A stretch of DNA of 64,000 bases from Gillisia sp. CAL575 (GTDB lineage: Bacteria > Bacteroidota > Bacteroidia > Flavobacteriales > Flavobacteriaceae), in assembly GCF_000403785.1 (NCBI RefSeq), contig NZ_APHJ01000021.1, forward strand, positions 372,001 through 436,000, written 5' to 3'. Shown here piece after piece: positions 7,352-17,050 of this stretch. Positions within the stretch are counted from its first letter, which is position 1, and every line of letters starts with the position of its first letter. The translations under genes and the position numbers were made by a program. The notes beneath the pieces were generated by a model. The model had not been told where the DNA came from, did not search any database, and saw only the letters and a program-made list of their open reading frames with translations.

Positions 7352-8704
7352 TTAGAAACCTAAAATGAGTTTTGCAATACTAAAATATATTAAAATTCCA
7401 CAAATATCATTACTGGTCGTAATAAATGGTCCGGTTGCCATTGCTGGATCAATCCCTTGTTTATCCAAAATAATAGGAACAAATGTTCCAATTAAGGAAG
7501 CAATAACTATTACTGAGATAAGCGAAATTCCAATTGTTAATCCAAAATTAAGATCGAAGCCTAACAAAAAGATGCCTCCCACAATTAATAAAATTGCTAA
7601 AACCACCCCGTTAAAAAGACTTAAAACGATCTCTTTTAAAAGCCTTTTAAGCAATGAACCTTTCAGGCTTTTATTTGCCAGACCTTGCAGAACAATTGCT
7701 GATGACTGTACCCCCACATTCCCTGCCATTGCAGCAATTAGAGGAACAAAAAAGAAAAGTGCTGCATGTTCTTTCATGGCGGCATCAAATGTTCCAAGAA
7801 CAGAAACACTTATAAACCCTCCAAAAAGAGCTAAAATAAGCCATGGAAGACGTGCTCTGGTAAGCAACCAGATACTATCATCTGCTTCAACATCTTCAGA
7901 AATACCCGCTGCCATCTGGTAATCCTTTTCTGCTTCATCCTTAACAAAATCCAAAATATCATCAATGGTAATTCTGCCAACGAGTCTTCCCATCTCATCT
8001 ACCACAGGAATTGCTTCTAAATCGTATTTCTGCATGATCCTGGCCACTTCTTCTCCTGGCGTATGCACATTTACATAATCTACCTGCGGAATGTAGACAT
8101 CACTTATATGTGCCTTGCTAGGAGCAGTAAGCAGATCTTTTAGGGATAATCTCCCTTTTAATTTATTCTTATCGTCCACCACATAAATAGAGTGAACTCT
8201 GGTCACATTCTCTGCCTGATTTCGCATTTCGCTCATGCAGCCAGTAACATTCCAGTTTTCGTTTACTTTCACCAATTCTTTTGCCATAAGACCACCGGCA
8301 GAATCTTCATCATAACGAAGTAATTCCACAATGTTATCTGCATGCTCCTCGTCTAAGATCTGTGCAATTACCTTTTGTTGGCGTTCTTCGGAAAGTTCAG
8401 AAATAATATCCGCGGCATCATCGGTATCCATTTCTTCCAGCTCCTCTGCAATTTCTTTAGGAGATAAACTGTCTAAAATGCGTTCCCTAACGCCTTCTTC
8501 AAGCTCCATTAAAGCTTCAGAAGTTTTTTCGCTATCTAGTAATTTTACAATATAAGTAGCCTCTTCAATATCTATTTCCGAAAGAATCTCGGCGATATCT
8601 GCAGGGTGAACTTCTTCTAAATGCAACAGGAGTTCCGCATCGTTCTTTTGTTCGATGAGGTATTCTATCTTTTCAATTAATTCTTCTGTTAATTCAAATT
8701 GCAT
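7352..8704 (-). CDS. mgtE: Magnesium transporter MgtE
   Basis: Inner-membrane Mg2+ channel of 450 residues, the full family length. Residues 1-130 form the helical, acidic MgtE N domain (many Glu/Asp, repeated EEAL/ADIISEL units). Residues about 130-255 carry a CBS pair that senses Mg2+. The last 170 residues contain five hydrophobic segments, including [17 protein letters not shown] and the C-terminal [16 protein letters not shown], where the conserved Asp lines the pore. The start overlaps the end of rsmA by 11 bases, so translation is coupled; rsmA-mgtE adjacency is common in this group. Confidence 0.95.
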   Translation of the reverse strand: MQFELTEELIEKIEYLIEQKNDAELLLHLEEVHPADIAEILSEIDIEEATYIVKLLDSEKTSEALMELEEGVRERILDSLSPKEIAEELEEMDTDDAADIISELSEERQQKVIAQILDEEHADNIVELLRYDEDSAGGLMAKELVKVNENWNVTGCMSEMRNQAENVTRVHSIYVVDDKNKLKGRLSLKDLLTAPSKAHISDVYIPQVDYVNVHTPGEEVARIMQKYDLEAIPVVDEMGRLVGRITIDDILDFVKDEAEKDYQMAAGISEDVEADDSIWLLTRARLPWLILALFGGFISVSVLGTFDAAMKEHAALFFFVPLIAAMAGNVGVQSSAIVLQGLANKSLKGSLLKRLLKEIVLSLFNGVVLAILLIVGGIFLLGFDLNFGLTIGISLISVIVIASLIGTFVPIILDKQGIDPAMATGPFITTSNDICGILIYFSIAKLILGF

Positions 8705-9563
8705 CCTGCTGAATTTTTTCTGTAAGTTCTATAAACTCTTGTACACTTAGCTGCTCTGGGCGTTGGCCAAAGATAGCATCTTCTCTTAAATTATCTGATA
8801 AATCGAAGGTCTTTAGACTATTCCTTAAGGTTTTCCTTCGTTGCTGAAAAGCTGTTTTTACCACTCTAAAAAGTAATGCTTCATCACACGAGAGTGTGAA
8901 ATTTTCCTTTCGCTTTAATCTTATTACTCCGCTTTCTACCTTTGGCGGCGGATTAAAAACTGTTGGTGGTACGGTAAACAAATAGTCTACCTCAAAAAAC
9001 GCTTGAGCTAAAACAGAAAGAATTCCGTAGGTTTTGTTACCATGTGGTGCAGCAATACGCAGAGCAACTTCTTTTTGGAACATTCCCGCAAACTCTGGGA
9101 TAAGTTCTCTATTTTCCAAAGTTTTAAAAACGATCTGAGTGGAAATATTATAAGGAAAATTACCGATGATCGCATAAGGTTCTTTCTCAAAAATCTCGCT
9201 GATGTCTGTCTTTAAAAAGTCCTTTTCGAGGATCTTTCCTTCCAATTGCGGATAATTTTCGCCCAAATAAGCCACACTATCCCTATCTATTTCTATAACG
9301 TGAAGATCTATGTCTTTTTTAAGCAAATACTTGGTGAGGACACCCATTCCCGGACCTATTTCCAGAACATTCTTATAACCCTCATATCCTAAGGAATCAG
9401 CTATTTTTTCTGCAATTCCCTCATCAGTTAGAAAGTGTTGCCCTAAGTGTTTTTTTGCTCTAACATCGCCATCTGCACTAAAAGCAGCTTTCCCGGGAGC
9501 ATATTTACTTTGCTTAAATTTATTATCCTTTGAATTGAAAGGATTCTTATTATTTTTTTTCAT
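8694..9563 (-). CDS. rsmA: 16S rRNA (adenine1518-N6/adenine1519-N6)-dimethyltransferase RsmA (KsgA)
   Basis: Cytosolic methyltransferase that dimethylates two adjacent adenosines near the 3' end of 16S rRNA during small-subunit maturation. The 289 residues contain [12 protein letters not shown] (about 37-48), the SAM-binding [15 protein letters not shown] (66-80), and catalytic motif NFPYNIST (135-142). [16 protein letters not shown] follows as in all KsgA proteins. A basic, low-complexity leader of about 34 residues precedes the conserved core; the true start could be internal, but no ATG stands next to the core, so the long form is kept. It overlaps mgtE downstream. Confidence 0.95.
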   Translation of the reverse strand: MKKNNKNPFNSKDNKFKQSKYAPGKAAFSADGDVRAKKHLGQHFLTDEGIAEKIADSLGYEGYKNVLEIGPGMGVLTKYLLKKDIDLHVIEIDRDSVAYLGENYPQLEGKILEKDFLKTDISEIFEKEPYAIIGNFPYNISTQIVFKTLENRELIPEFAGMFQKEVALRIAAPHGNKTYGILSVLAQAFFEVDYLFTVPPTVFNPPPKVESGVIRLKRKENFTLSCDEALLFRVVKTAFQQRRKTLRNSLKTFDLSDNLREDAIFGQRPEQLSVQEFIELTEKIQQDAI

Positions 9564-9605
9564 GTAGGAGTTTTTTACTGCTAACTATATTTTGAAAAGT
9601 ACAGC

Positions 9606-9914
9606 TTATTGCTCACTTACAATTTCCATCTCGGTTCTAAATGCTACAAATTTACCTTCATAGGGTTTCGATTTTGCTCTTAATGTAGGAGCATCCTCTT
9701 GAATATACCTTTGTAACATCTGTTTACTCTCGGTGGTATATTGAACAGAATAGGTGATTCCGCCCATTTCTTCGTTTACCATCACTCTGCTCATTAATGC
9801 TTTTTTAAACTTACCAGTATTTAACATCTCTGGGATATGCTCGGTTTTCATCCAATTAAGCCATTCGTCATGGATCTCTTCTTGGATATTTATAGTTACG
9901 TTATATATGTACAT
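9606..9914 (-). CDS. DUF4286 family protein
   Basis: 102-residue soluble protein with the DUF4286 pattern: MYIYNVTINI opening, HDEWLNWMKTEHIPEML (about 15-31), GGITYSVQY (about 51-59) and a C-terminal KFVAFRTEMEI. The family is almost confined to Bacteroidota, is ferredoxin-like (dimeric alpha-beta barrel) by its pattern, and has no known function. It precedes rsmA by 42 bases and is likely on the same transcript. A class A repeat lies upstream. Confidence 0.8.
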   Translation of the reverse strand: MYIYNVTINIQEEIHDEWLNWMKTEHIPEMLNTGKFKKALMSRVMVNEEMGGITYSVQYTTESKQMLQRYIQEDAPTLRAKSKPYEGKFVAFRTEMEIVSEQ

Positions 9915-9962
9915 TTTTTCTTTTTTAATCTATGTTTATCTGCTTTCCTGTTTTGTTTTAAA

Positions 9963-10020
9963 TGTCACATCAAGCCTAGTCGAGCTGTTTTTTAGACCCT
10001 TCGACTCCGCTCAGGAGACA
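9963..10020. repeat. Intergenic palindromic repeat, class A
   Basis: TGTCACATCAAGCCTAGTCG at one end and TTCGACTCCGCTCAGGAGACA at the other give an inverted pair (AGTCGA/TCGACT, TGTC/GACA) related to the element at 5383-5463. It sits between the TPR gene stop and the DUF4286 promoter region. Confidence 0.7.
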
Positions 10021-10053
10021 TAAACATTTAGCAATTTGATTTATTCTGAATTA

Positions 10054-11838
10054 CTACTCCAGAGCATCACCTCTTAAAAAGCGATACTTTTTACGGGCAT
10101 CTACAAAGTAAATACTATCTGGAAAATTAAAAATAATATGCTCGTAATATTGTTTCGCCTTTTCAGGATTTTCAAGTTTATTATCATATAATTCTGCTAG
10201 CAAAAAGGTGGCATTATCTGCCAAGATATCCTTTCCATAAAACTCCAGGATTTTTAAATAATTTTCTTCAGCCCTTTGCCAGTTTGCAGCAAGGGTAAAG
10301 AGTTCAGCTTGTTTTAGCAAAGCTTCATCTTCAATTTTCTCCCCTTTATGATTTATTAAAATTTCATTTAAAACGCCAATAGCCTCGTTTGGTTTATTCT
10401 GAAAGGCTAACAAATCTGCCTTTGCATATAACTTAAGAGCAGTTTGTGTAGAGTCTTCCAAACTATTTTCTTTAATAAGCAAACTCAACTCCATAGCATC
10501 ATTTGCTATTAATTGAGTAGTAGAAGCTTTTAATACATTTAACTGTGAAAGAGCCCAATCAAAATCACCCTTAAAATAACTGGTTTTAGCCACTTTAAAA
10601 CGTGCATTTTGAGATATCTCATCATTCTTAACCAAGGTCTGAACCTGAGAGTAATAGATTAATGCCTGATTGAATTTTTGATCCAACACCAAAATATCTG
10701 CTAAGGTCATTTTGATGGCAGCTTGTTGGAAATTATTCAACGGACTTTTAGAAAGAGTATTTAATAATTCTTTGGCTTCATCAATTTCATTCATTTTAAA
10801 AGCTAGGAAATTGGCATAATCAATTTGGATAGCCATGGTTTCAAGTCCTCTTCCAAATTCGGAAAGCAACTTTTCAAAATCCTTTTTCAATCCTGTGAAA
10901 TCTGAAGCTTTTGCAGTGCTTAACTTCATATCCAGCAATAATTGATTCGCTTGAATTATTATGGTTGGAGAAGTAGTTTCAGCAATAATAAATGAAACTA
11001 ACTCCTTTGCTGTTTCAATATCACCTTCAGACTTAGCTAAAACAGTGAGCTGAATAATTCGCTGTAGATCTTTATCGCTTCTTCTGTAAATTGCTTTTTC
11101 TTGTATAAAAGCTTTATCAAAATCTTTCTGCTGAATAAAAAGCCAAGCTAAAAGTTCGCTATAGGTTAAATCCTGAGTTTTTTGAATTTTCTGAAGCAAC
11201 TGTTTTCTAAAGGCTATATTGGCCAAATTAGAAGCGTCTTCCAAGATATAGCGATCGAATTCCCGCATAAGATTAATAGCCATCTCAGGTTGCTTTGTAA
11301 TGAGCTCTAAATAGGCGGCAAACATCTCGTCCAATTTTCCTTGCTCCCCATAAATTCTGGCAAGTGGCAAATCAAAATTCATTTCAGGGTTTAGCTGCAT
11401 TCCCAAAACATAGGCCTGCTCTGCATAATCCAATAAACTATATTTTTCGAAATTACGCGCGATGGAATAAGCGTAATTTGCTTTTTCATTTATTGCACCT
11501 AAAGCTTCTGAATACTGCTTTTTAGCTAATTCTTGTTTATTTTGAAGCTCGTAATTATGACCTAATTCAATTAAAATACTCGGATTGTTATTGGTGTTTT
11601 TAAGCCGCTCTTGCAATAAACTTTCTGCCATTTCAAAATCCTCTAACTGTTGGTAAGAGGTAACTAAGCCCATAAAATAATTAGAATTTCCGGGAGCCTC
11701 TTTTACTAGGTTTTGATACACACTAAGAGCTTTGGCATACTCCCCTTGATCCAGATATTTTTGCGCCAATTGATCTGACTGGCAAAAAACGCTCTGAATA
11801 CCTATAAAGAATAAGGCTATATAAAGAAAACACCGCAT
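10054..11838 (-). CDS. Secreted/periplasmic tetratricopeptide repeat protein
   Basis: 594 residues with a signal peptide (MRCFLYIALFFIGIQSVFCQ) and then TPR units from start to end, for example LDQGEYAKALSVYQNLVKEA (29-48), ALIYYSQV and the last pair NWQRAEENYLKILEFYG and NPEKAKQYYEHIIFNFPDS. TPRs mediate protein-protein contacts, and long periplasmic TPR proteins in Bacteroidota often serve envelope assembly or gliding/secretion machines; no specific role is visible. The start codon lies inside a perfect 16-bp inverted repeat (11828-11866). It follows serS in the same direction with a 79-base gap. Confidence 0.82.
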   Translation of the reverse strand: MRCFLYIALFFIGIQSVFCQSDQLAQKYLDQGEYAKALSVYQNLVKEAPGNSNYFMGLVTSYQQLEDFEMAESLLQERLKNTNNNPSILIELGHNYELQNKQELAKKQYSEALGAINEKANYAYSIARNFEKYSLLDYAEQAYVLGMQLNPEMNFDLPLARIYGEQGKLDEMFAAYLELITKQPEMAINLMREFDRYILEDASNLANIAFRKQLLQKIQKTQDLTYSELLAWLFIQQKDFDKAFIQEKAIYRRSDKDLQRIIQLTVLAKSEGDIETAKELVSFIIAETTSPTIIIQANQLLLDMKLSTAKASDFTGLKKDFEKLLSEFGRGLETMAIQIDYANFLAFKMNEIDEAKELLNTLSKSPLNNFQQAAIKMTLADILVLDQKFNQALIYYSQVQTLVKNDEISQNARFKVAKTSYFKGDFDWALSQLNVLKASTTQLIANDAMELSLLIKENSLEDSTQTALKLYAKADLLAFQNKPNEAIGVLNEILINHKGEKIEDEALLKQAELFTLAANWQRAEENYLKILEFYGKDILADNATFLLAELYDNKLENPEKAKQYYEHIIFNFPDSIYFVDARKKYRFLRGDALE

Positions 11839-11866
11839 TTTGTAAAGATAACAAAATGCGGTGTTT
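11828..11866. promoter_or_regulatory. Perfect 16-bp inverted repeat spanning the TPR start codon
   Basis: Arms AAACACCGCATTTTGT (11828-11843) and ACAAAATGCGGTGTTT (11851-11866) pair perfectly around a 7-base loop. On the minus strand the far arm carries the ATG of the TPR gene (11836-11838) and is followed by TTTTCTTTAT, so the RNA hairpin would look like a serS terminator and would also bury the TPR start. The loop-side bases TATCTTTA (11843-11850) resemble the -7 box. Confidence 0.75.
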
Positions 11867-11890
11867 GCAAATAAATATATAAGATTAAAA

Positions 11891-11912
11891 GCGCTTTCTT
11901 AGAAAGCCACTT
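11891..11912 (-). terminator. Possible serS terminator hairpin
   Basis: Minus-strand GCTTTC-TAA-GAAAGC followed by GCTTTTAATC, directly after the serS stop. The stem is short (6 bp) and the T-run weak; the stronger inverted repeat at 11828-11866 may be the effective stop. Confidence 0.4.
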
Positions 11913-11917
11913 GAAAT

Positions 11918-13189
11918 TTAATTGATCATTGAAAATCCGGTATACTTCACCAATACTTCAGGAACTTTAATTCCTTCTGGGGTTTGATAGTTCTCAAGGA
12001 TCCCGGCTAATACCCTTGGCAATGCCAATGCACTTCCATTTAAAGTATGCACCAATTCCTTTTTACCGTCTTTATCCTTATACCTCAACTTTAATCTATT
12101 TGCTTGAAAAGTTTCGAAGTTAGAAACAGAACTTATTTCTAACCAACGATCTTGAGCAGTAGAGAACACTTCAAAATCGTAAGTAACAGCAGCTGTAAAT
12201 CCAAGGTCACCCGCACACAATCTTAAAATTCTATATGGCAACTTTAAATCTTGCAGTATGTTTTTAATATGATCTACCATTCCATCTAATGCTGCATAAG
12301 AATTCTCAGGCTTTTCTACACGTACAATTTCAACTTTATCAAATTGATGAAGTCTATTTAAGCCACGTACATGTGCTCCATAAGACCCCGCTTCTCTTCT
12401 AAAACAAGGAGTATGGCCAGTACAGGAAATAGGCAGATCTGCTTCAGTAAGCATTCTATCTCTAAAAAGGTTAGTCATTGGAACTTCCGCAGTCGGGATT
12501 AAATAAAGATCATCTTCAGTAACATGATACATTTGCCCTTCTTTATCTGGTAATTGTCCAGTTCCAAATCCTGAAGCTTCATTTACCAATAATGGTAATT
12601 GATATTCAGTATAACCAGCATCCACTGCTTTATCTAGAAAATAAGTGATCAAGGCTCTTTGTAATCTTGCTCCTTTACCTTTATAAACAGGAAATCCTGC
12701 ACCCGTAATTTTATTACCAAGCTCAAAATCTATGATATCATATTTCTTAGCCAATTCCCAGTGAGGCAAAGAACCTTCTGCCAATACTGGAATATCCCCT
12801 TCTTTAAAGATCTCCTCATTATCATCTTCTGTAAACCCCTCAGGAACCAGATCGTTGGGGATATTGGGTACGGTATAAAGCAGTTGCTCTAATTTAGCTA
12901 TCGTTTCATTAAAATTGTCTGAAAGCTCTTTAGACCTATCTTTCAATTGAGATGTTTTCTCTTTTAAGATATTCGCTTTTTGCTGCTCGCCAGATTTAAA
13001 CAACATTCCAATTTCCTTGGAAAGCTGATTGGATTCGGCCAATGTTTCATCTAATTGCGTTTGTGTGGAGCGCCGAGATTCATCTAATGTTAAGATCTCT
13101 TCAAAGATATCTTCGGCATTGAAATTCCTCTTTTTAAGGGCTTTAATATATCCCTCTTTATGCGCTCTAATATTGCTAACTTGTAACAT
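11918..13189 (-). CDS. serS: Seryl-tRNA synthetase
   Basis: Cytosolic class II aminoacyl-tRNA synthetase charging tRNA-Ser. The 423 residues match the usual length. Residues 1-110 are the long antiparallel coiled-coil arm that grips the tRNA variable arm. Class II motif 2 is CFRREAGSYGAHVRGLNRLH (about 262-281), with GLNRLHQFDKVE following; motif 3 is LNGSALALPRVLAGILENYQ near the C terminus. SSVSNFETFQANRLKLRYK is the serine/ATP pocket segment. An exact -7 promoter box lies 26 bases upstream. Confidence 0.97.
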   Translation of the reverse strand: MLQVSNIRAHKEGYIKALKKRNFNAEDIFEEILTLDESRRSTQTQLDETLAESNQLSKEIGMLFKSGEQQKANILKEKTSQLKDRSKELSDNFNETIAKLEQLLYTVPNIPNDLVPEGFTEDDNEEIFKEGDIPVLAEGSLPHWELAKKYDIIDFELGNKITGAGFPVYKGKGARLQRALITYFLDKAVDAGYTEYQLPLLVNEASGFGTGQLPDKEGQMYHVTEDDLYLIPTAEVPMTNLFRDRMLTEADLPISCTGHTPCFRREAGSYGAHVRGLNRLHQFDKVEIVRVEKPENSYAALDGMVDHIKNILQDLKLPYRILRLCAGDLGFTAAVTYDFEVFSTAQDRWLEISSVSNFETFQANRLKLRYKDKDGKKELVHTLNGSALALPRVLAGILENYQTPEGIKVPEVLVKYTGFSMIN

Positions 13190-13215
13190 AAGGCCAACTA
13201 ATTTTTAGTAAGCAG

Positions 13216-13223
13216 CAAATGTA
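13216..13223 (-). promoter_or_regulatory. Putative -7 promoter box of serS
   Basis: Minus-strand TACATTTG, an exact TAnnTTTG match, 26 bases before the serS ATG at 13189. Confidence 0.45.
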
Positions 13224-13242
13224 ACAAAAGCAAGTAAAAATA

Positions 13243-14562
13243 TCAGTCTAATTTAGAAGGTAAAATCCAGTGGTGGTGCTTAAAATGATGCCACTTCTCA
13301 TTGGCAAGATCTACTTTTGAATCTATAAATTGCTGGTAGGGCCTCCCATTAACACTTACCTTAGAATCTACAAATACAGAAATATTTTTTCCTTCTTTGG
13401 CATATTCTCTTTTTAATCGTTGCGAAAACTGCCAGATCATGTCTGGTTTAGTATTAATAGCGCCCAATTGTTTTTTAGATAAATACTTGGATTTATTTAT
13501 AAAAAATATCTTTTTGGTATCCTTATCTACCACCGTAAAATTTGTTCTCCCACTTTTACTGCGCAACATCATTCTCCATGAAAGTCGGTGCCCCTCCTCT
13601 GTCCATAAAACATCATCTTGATAAAACCAATGCCTTAGTGGCAATCCCACTTGAAAGATAAACCAGATAGAGATCACTGCTAAAAAGGCATTTCTATACT
13701 TCGGAATAATGATTTCTTTCTCATCGTAATATTTCTTTCTTCCTCTTAGAAACCATTTGTTTATTTTTTCTGATGGGAAAAAGAACAAAATTAATGCAAG
13801 TGAGAGATATGGAAAAATCCCAATATGGAAAATGAAACTATTGAACAAGTGAAAGAATATAGCCGCGATAAATATTGGAACTCTAGTTTTTCTATAGAGT
13901 AATAATGGAATTATTAAAAGGTCGAATAAGAATCCGAACCATGAAATACTCATATGCGCCCATCCCTGCTGAAGCAAATCTCCAACTAGCCAATAATCTG
14001 CCTTAGACCTCATCAAGATCCTTGGAAACTCCCCATTAAACCAATCCGGATATAATTTAGCAACTGATGCGTAGGTGTAAACGATCCACATTTGAAACAC
14101 GATAAATAGCCAAACCCAACGAGGCATTGATATTTCCCGAAGCGATGAATTTCTCCATGCATCAATGGAAGCATTTTTATGTGCTGGCAAAAAGAACATA
14201 ATTCCACACAAAAGCATCAATAAATAGTAATGATTGTTATAGGAAGATTTTTGCATCAGGTAAACCGATGCCCACATAATAGTATAACAAAATATACTAA
14301 ATCTATACTTATACCCTACCATAACTAACAAGCCGAAAAAGCCCATTATTCCGTAATAGTAAAGCATCCCATTTCCGGGAAGTGGTTGTAAAAATTCGAA
14401 ACCAATAAAGTTGAAAGTTTCCTGTGGCTCAATCAGGGTGCGCTTTACCCAACCTGTAGCAATACTTCCAAAAGCTTCTAAGGCTATTAATAGCCCAAAA
14501 AACACACGGAAAACTACCAGCGCAGAATTATCTATCCGGGTAAAAAGGAACCTATTCAGCAT
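13243..14562 (-). CDS. HTTM-domain membrane protein (vitamin K-dependent gamma-carboxylase-like)
   Basis: About 439 residues if translation begins at ATG 14562 (MLNRFLFTRIDNSALVVFRV); a longer frame from 14598 would overlap ribF by 47 bases and adds no conserved sequence. Several hydrophobic segments (LVVFRVFFGLLIALEAFG, YYGIMGFFGLLVMVGY, WVWLFIVFQMWIVYTYASVAKL, FIAAIFFHLFNSFIFHIG) form the HTTM bundle, with the YASVAKLYPDWFNGEF segment conserved in gamma-carboxylase relatives. A hydrophilic C-terminal region of about 130 residues is probably exposed. The function in bacteria is unknown. It overlaps the end of ribF by 11 bases, so the two are co-expressed. Confidence 0.8.
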   Translation of the reverse strand: MLNRFLFTRIDNSALVVFRVFFGLLIALEAFGSIATGWVKRTLIEPQETFNFIGFEFLQPLPGNGMLYYYGIMGFFGLLVMVGYKYRFSIFCYTIMWASVYLMQKSSYNNHYYLLMLLCGIMFFLPAHKNASIDAWRNSSLREISMPRWVWLFIVFQMWIVYTYASVAKLYPDWFNGEFPRILMRSKADYWLVGDLLQQGWAHMSISWFGFLFDLLIIPLLLYRKTRVPIFIAAIFFHLFNSFIFHIGIFPYLSLALILFFFPSEKINKWFLRGRKKYYDEKEIIIPKYRNAFLAVISIWFIFQVGLPLRHWFYQDDVLWTEEGHRLSWRMMLRSKSGRTNFTVVDKDTKKIFFINKSKYLSKKQLGAINTKPDMIWQFSQRLKREYAKEGKNISVFVDSKVSVNGRPYQQFIDSKVDLANEKWHHFKHHHWILPSKLD

Positions 14563-15490
14563 AGTTGTCTTTAATAAACTGCGAACTAAAGGCTTCATCT
14601 TGTTTCATCCCTCTTTTTAAAGAGTCTATAGAATCAAAATTCTTCTCATCTCGAATTCTGGTAAGCAATTCAATCTCCAATTTCTGTCCGTAAAGATCTT
14701 GATCTAACATAAAAAAGTATGTTTCTATAGTTTGCTCTGTTCCACCCACGGTAGGATTGGTTCCTATATTCATCATTCCAAAATAAGGAATCTCATCTAT
14801 TTCGGCGCGCGCTATATAAACTCCATTTTTAGGAATCAATTTATAATTCTCTTCTATTTTTAAGTTAGCAGTTGGGTAACCAAAATCTTTCCCTAGTCCT
14901 TTTCCTCTTACCACAGTTCCAGTTAGCATAAAGGGTTGCTGCAGGTAGCGATTCGCCTTTTCTACATTTCCTTCCATCAATGCTTTCCTGATCTTTGTAG
15001 AACTCACTGCGACATCCTCTATCTCCTGTTTACCAATCTCCTCTACCTCAAAATCATATTCCTTTCCAAATTCCTTTAAGGTGTTGATATCTGCAGTTCT
15101 ATTTCTTCCAAATCTATGATCATAGCCTATAATGATCTTTTTGGCATTTAGTTTATGCACCAAAATATCACGTACAAATTCTTGTGCAGTAAGTCTGGAA
15201 AATTGATGAGTGAATGGATGAATAATAAGATGATCTATCCCAGAATTTGAAAGAAGCTTTTTGCGCTCATCTATAGTATTTATGAGTTTAATATCACTCT
15301 CTTTCTGCAATACCATTCTTGGATGCGGAAAAAAGGTAAGAATCGCCGATTCCATATTGCTGAGTTTCGCTGTATTTACCAACTTTTCTATAATCTTTTG
15401 ATGGCCAGCATGCACCCCATCGAAAGTACCAATGGTTATTACCGTTGGGCTATCACTTTTAAAAGTATATGCTCCTAGATGTTCTTTCAA
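14552..15490 (-). CDS. ribF: Bifunctional riboflavin kinase / FAD synthetase
   Basis: Converts riboflavin to FMN and FMN to FAD in the cytosol. The 312 residues have the usual two domains: an N-terminal nucleotidyltransferase with TIGTFDGVHAGHQKII (about 20-35) and the IIIGYDHRFGRNRT segment (about 120-133), and a C-terminal flavokinase with GTVVRGKGLGKDFGYPTANL (about 191-210) and NPTVGG. The stop overlaps the HTTM gene and the start lies 8 bases after pth, so pth-ribF-HTTM form one transcript. Supplies FAD for, among others, the PaoB-like subunit elsewhere in the window. Confidence 0.96.
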   Translation of the reverse strand: MKEHLGAYTFKSDSPTVITIGTFDGVHAGHQKIIEKLVNTAKLSNMESAILTFFPHPRMVLQKESDIKLINTIDERKKLLSNSGIDHLIIHPFTHQFSRLTAQEFVRDILVHKLNAKKIIIGYDHRFGRNRTADINTLKEFGKEYDFEVEEIGKQEIEDVAVSSTKIRKALMEGNVEKANRYLQQPFMLTGTVVRGKGLGKDFGYPTANLKIEENYKLIPKNGVYIARAEIDEIPYFGMMNIGTNPTVGGTEQTIETYFFMLDQDLYGQKLEIELLTRIRDEKNFDSIDSLKRGMKQDEAFSSQFIKDNYAE

Positions 15491-15498
15491 GTGACTTA

Positions 15499-16125
15499 TT
15501 ATTTACCGTTAAAAGTATTCATTGTAATATTTATTCCTGCAGTTCCAAAAGATTTTATAAGCTCAGCAGCTTTTTCTAAGCGTTCAGATAGATTTTTTTC
15601 TTCTTCTGAAGACCAATCTCCCAAAACATAATCTACTTGACTTCCTTTAGAAAATTCATCGCTTATCCCAAATCTAAATCTGTTATAATTTGAGGTATTT
15701 AACTGAAGCTGAATATCTTTTAAACCATTATGTCCTCCATCACTCCCTTTCGTCTTAACCCGAATAGCTCCAAAGTTAAGATTGAGATCGTCTGTTACTA
15801 CTAGCAAATTCTCCAAAGGGATTTTCTCTTTGGAAAGCCAATAGTTCACTGCTTTCCCACTAAGGTTCATATAAGTACTCGGTTTTAGCAGAATAAAGGT
15901 TCTTCCCTTAAAGCGGAAGCTTGCAATATCTCCAAGCTTATCGGTTGCAAAAGAAATACCTTCTTTTTCGGCGAGATAGTCAACTACTTTAAAACCAATA
16001 TTATGCCTAGTATTATGGTATTTGGGACCTATATTTCCAAGCCCCGCAATCAAAAATTTCTTCATAGGGTCTACTTGTTCCTCTATTGGGTTTTTGCTAA
16101 ATATTCTTCCGAAGAATGCCAACAT
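15499..16125 (-). CDS. pth: Peptidyl-tRNA hydrolase
   Basis: Cytosolic esterase that recycles peptidyl-tRNA dropped from ribosomes. Key segments: [19 protein letters not shown] (catalytic His in NTRHNIGF), [31 protein letters not shown] and [13 protein letters not shown]. The full frame gives 208 residues with a 20-residue leader; an internal ATG ([10 protein letters not shown], about 16068) gives the usual 189-residue form, and either is possible. A TATCTTTA box at 16140-16147 just upstream favours the longer start or at least a transcript beginning there. Confidence 0.94.
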   Translation of the reverse strand: MLAFFGRIFSKNPIEEQVDPMKKFLIAGLGNIGPKYHNTRHNIGFKVVDYLAEKEGISFATDKLGDIASFRFKGRTFILLKPSTYMNLSGKAVNYWLSKEKIPLENLLVVTDDLNLNFGAIRVKTKGSDGGHNGLKDIQLQLNTSNYNRFRFGISDEFSKGSQVDYVLGDWSSEEEKNLSERLEKAAELIKSFGTAGINITMNTFNGK

Positions 16126-16139
16126 GGAATTTGTTTTGG

Positions 16140-16147
16140 TAAAGATA
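16140..16147 (-). promoter_or_regulatory. Putative -7 promoter box of pth-ribF-HTTM
   Basis: Minus-strand TATCTTTA (one mismatch to TAnnTTTG) 14 bases before the ATG at 16125. Confidence 0.35.
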
Positions 16148-16240
16148 AAATTAATAATATTCTTTAGCCTAGCAATTTTACATCACACTTTTTATGGCTT
16201 CAGAAATAACATGATATCTAGAGAGAAATGTTTATAAATG

Positions 16241-16287
16241 AAAAAGCATTCCGAATCCCGAATTAATCGGAATAGGAATGCTTTTAA
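16241..16287 (-). terminator. Rho-independent terminator after rplY
   Basis: Outer stem AAAAGCATTCC (16242-16252) with GGAATGCTTTT (16275-16285) encloses an inner CCGA/TCGG hairpin. Minus-strand reading ends in a T-run, placing it directly after rplY. Confidence 0.85.
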
Positions 16288-16309
16288 ATTTTATGCTATA
16301 TGAGAAAGA

Positions 16310-16945
16310 TTACTCTTTTACAGCAGCAGCATCATCTACCTCAGTAGCTGGTACTTCATCTGCAGCAACTTCATCTTCGTCATCAAGTTCAGCAGTAATA
16401 TTACGAGATGTCTTAACTTGACAAACTACGGTATTATCTGGATGATTGATTGTAAAATTATCACTTGCTAAAGCAGTTACATAAAGTTTGTTTCCAATCT
16501 TAAGAGGGGTCACATCGGCTTCAACGAAATCTGGAAGATTTCCTGGAAGACCTTTAACTTTTAAACGACGTAAGTTGTAACGTAAAACACCACCATTTTT
16601 AACTCCACGTGCAGTACCTTTAGTATGTACAGGAATTTCCATAGTGATTTCCTTATCGTCAAATATTTGATAGAAATCCATGTGTAGGATAGCATCGGTT
16701 ACCGGATGAAATTGGATGTCTTGAAGGACAGCATCAATTTTATCTCCACCTTCCAAAGTAATTACCACTGTATGCACATCTGGTGTGTATACAAGTGTTT
16801 TAAAGGCAGTTTCATCTGCTGAAAAATGTAATGGTTCGCCTCCTCCGTATACTACGCAAGGAACCTTTCCAGCATTACGTAAGGCTTTAGTAACTTTCTT
16901 GCCTACGCTTTCTCTTTTAGATCCGTTGATCGTGATTGATTTCAT
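16310..16945 (-). CDS. rplY: 50S ribosomal protein L25 (CTC form)
   Basis: 211-residue L25 of the long CTC type, binding 5S rRNA in the central protuberance. The N-terminal L25 domain shows [30 protein letters not shown] (5-34) and [19 protein letters not shown]; the C-terminal TL5-like beta domain runs from about residue 95 to 185 ([30 protein letters not shown]). The tail is very acidic and Ala-rich ([17 protein letters not shown]), as in other Bacteroidota. Followed by prs upstream in the same direction, a widespread prs-rplY-pth arrangement. Confidence 0.96.
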   Translation of the reverse strand: MKSITINGSKRESVGKKVTKALRNAGKVPCVVYGGGEPLHFSADETAFKTLVYTPDVHTVVITLEGGDKIDAVLQDIQFHPVTDAILHMDFYQIFDDKEITMEIPVHTKGTARGVKNGGVLRYNLRRLKVKGLPGNLPDFVEADVTPLKIGNKLYVTALASDNFTINHPDNTVVCQVKTSRNITAELDDEDEVAADEVPATEVDDAAAVKE

Positions 16946-17050
16946 TATAAAAAATTTTAGTGTGCAAAGGTGCGACTTTTTTCGCTAGTATAAAATACTG
17001 AATTGGAAATAATTAAACCCCTATTTCTCTATTAGGTGTTTTACCCAAGA

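Noticed and set aside
7365-7922. 185-codon plus-strand frame opposite mgtE
   Set aside because: Antisense shadow of the MgtE membrane region; Ser/Ile/Pro-rich composition typical of reverse reading.
14563-14598. Longer start of the HTTM gene overlapping ribF by 47 bases
   Set aside because: The 11-base overlap from ATG 14562 is more usual and keeps all conserved sequence.
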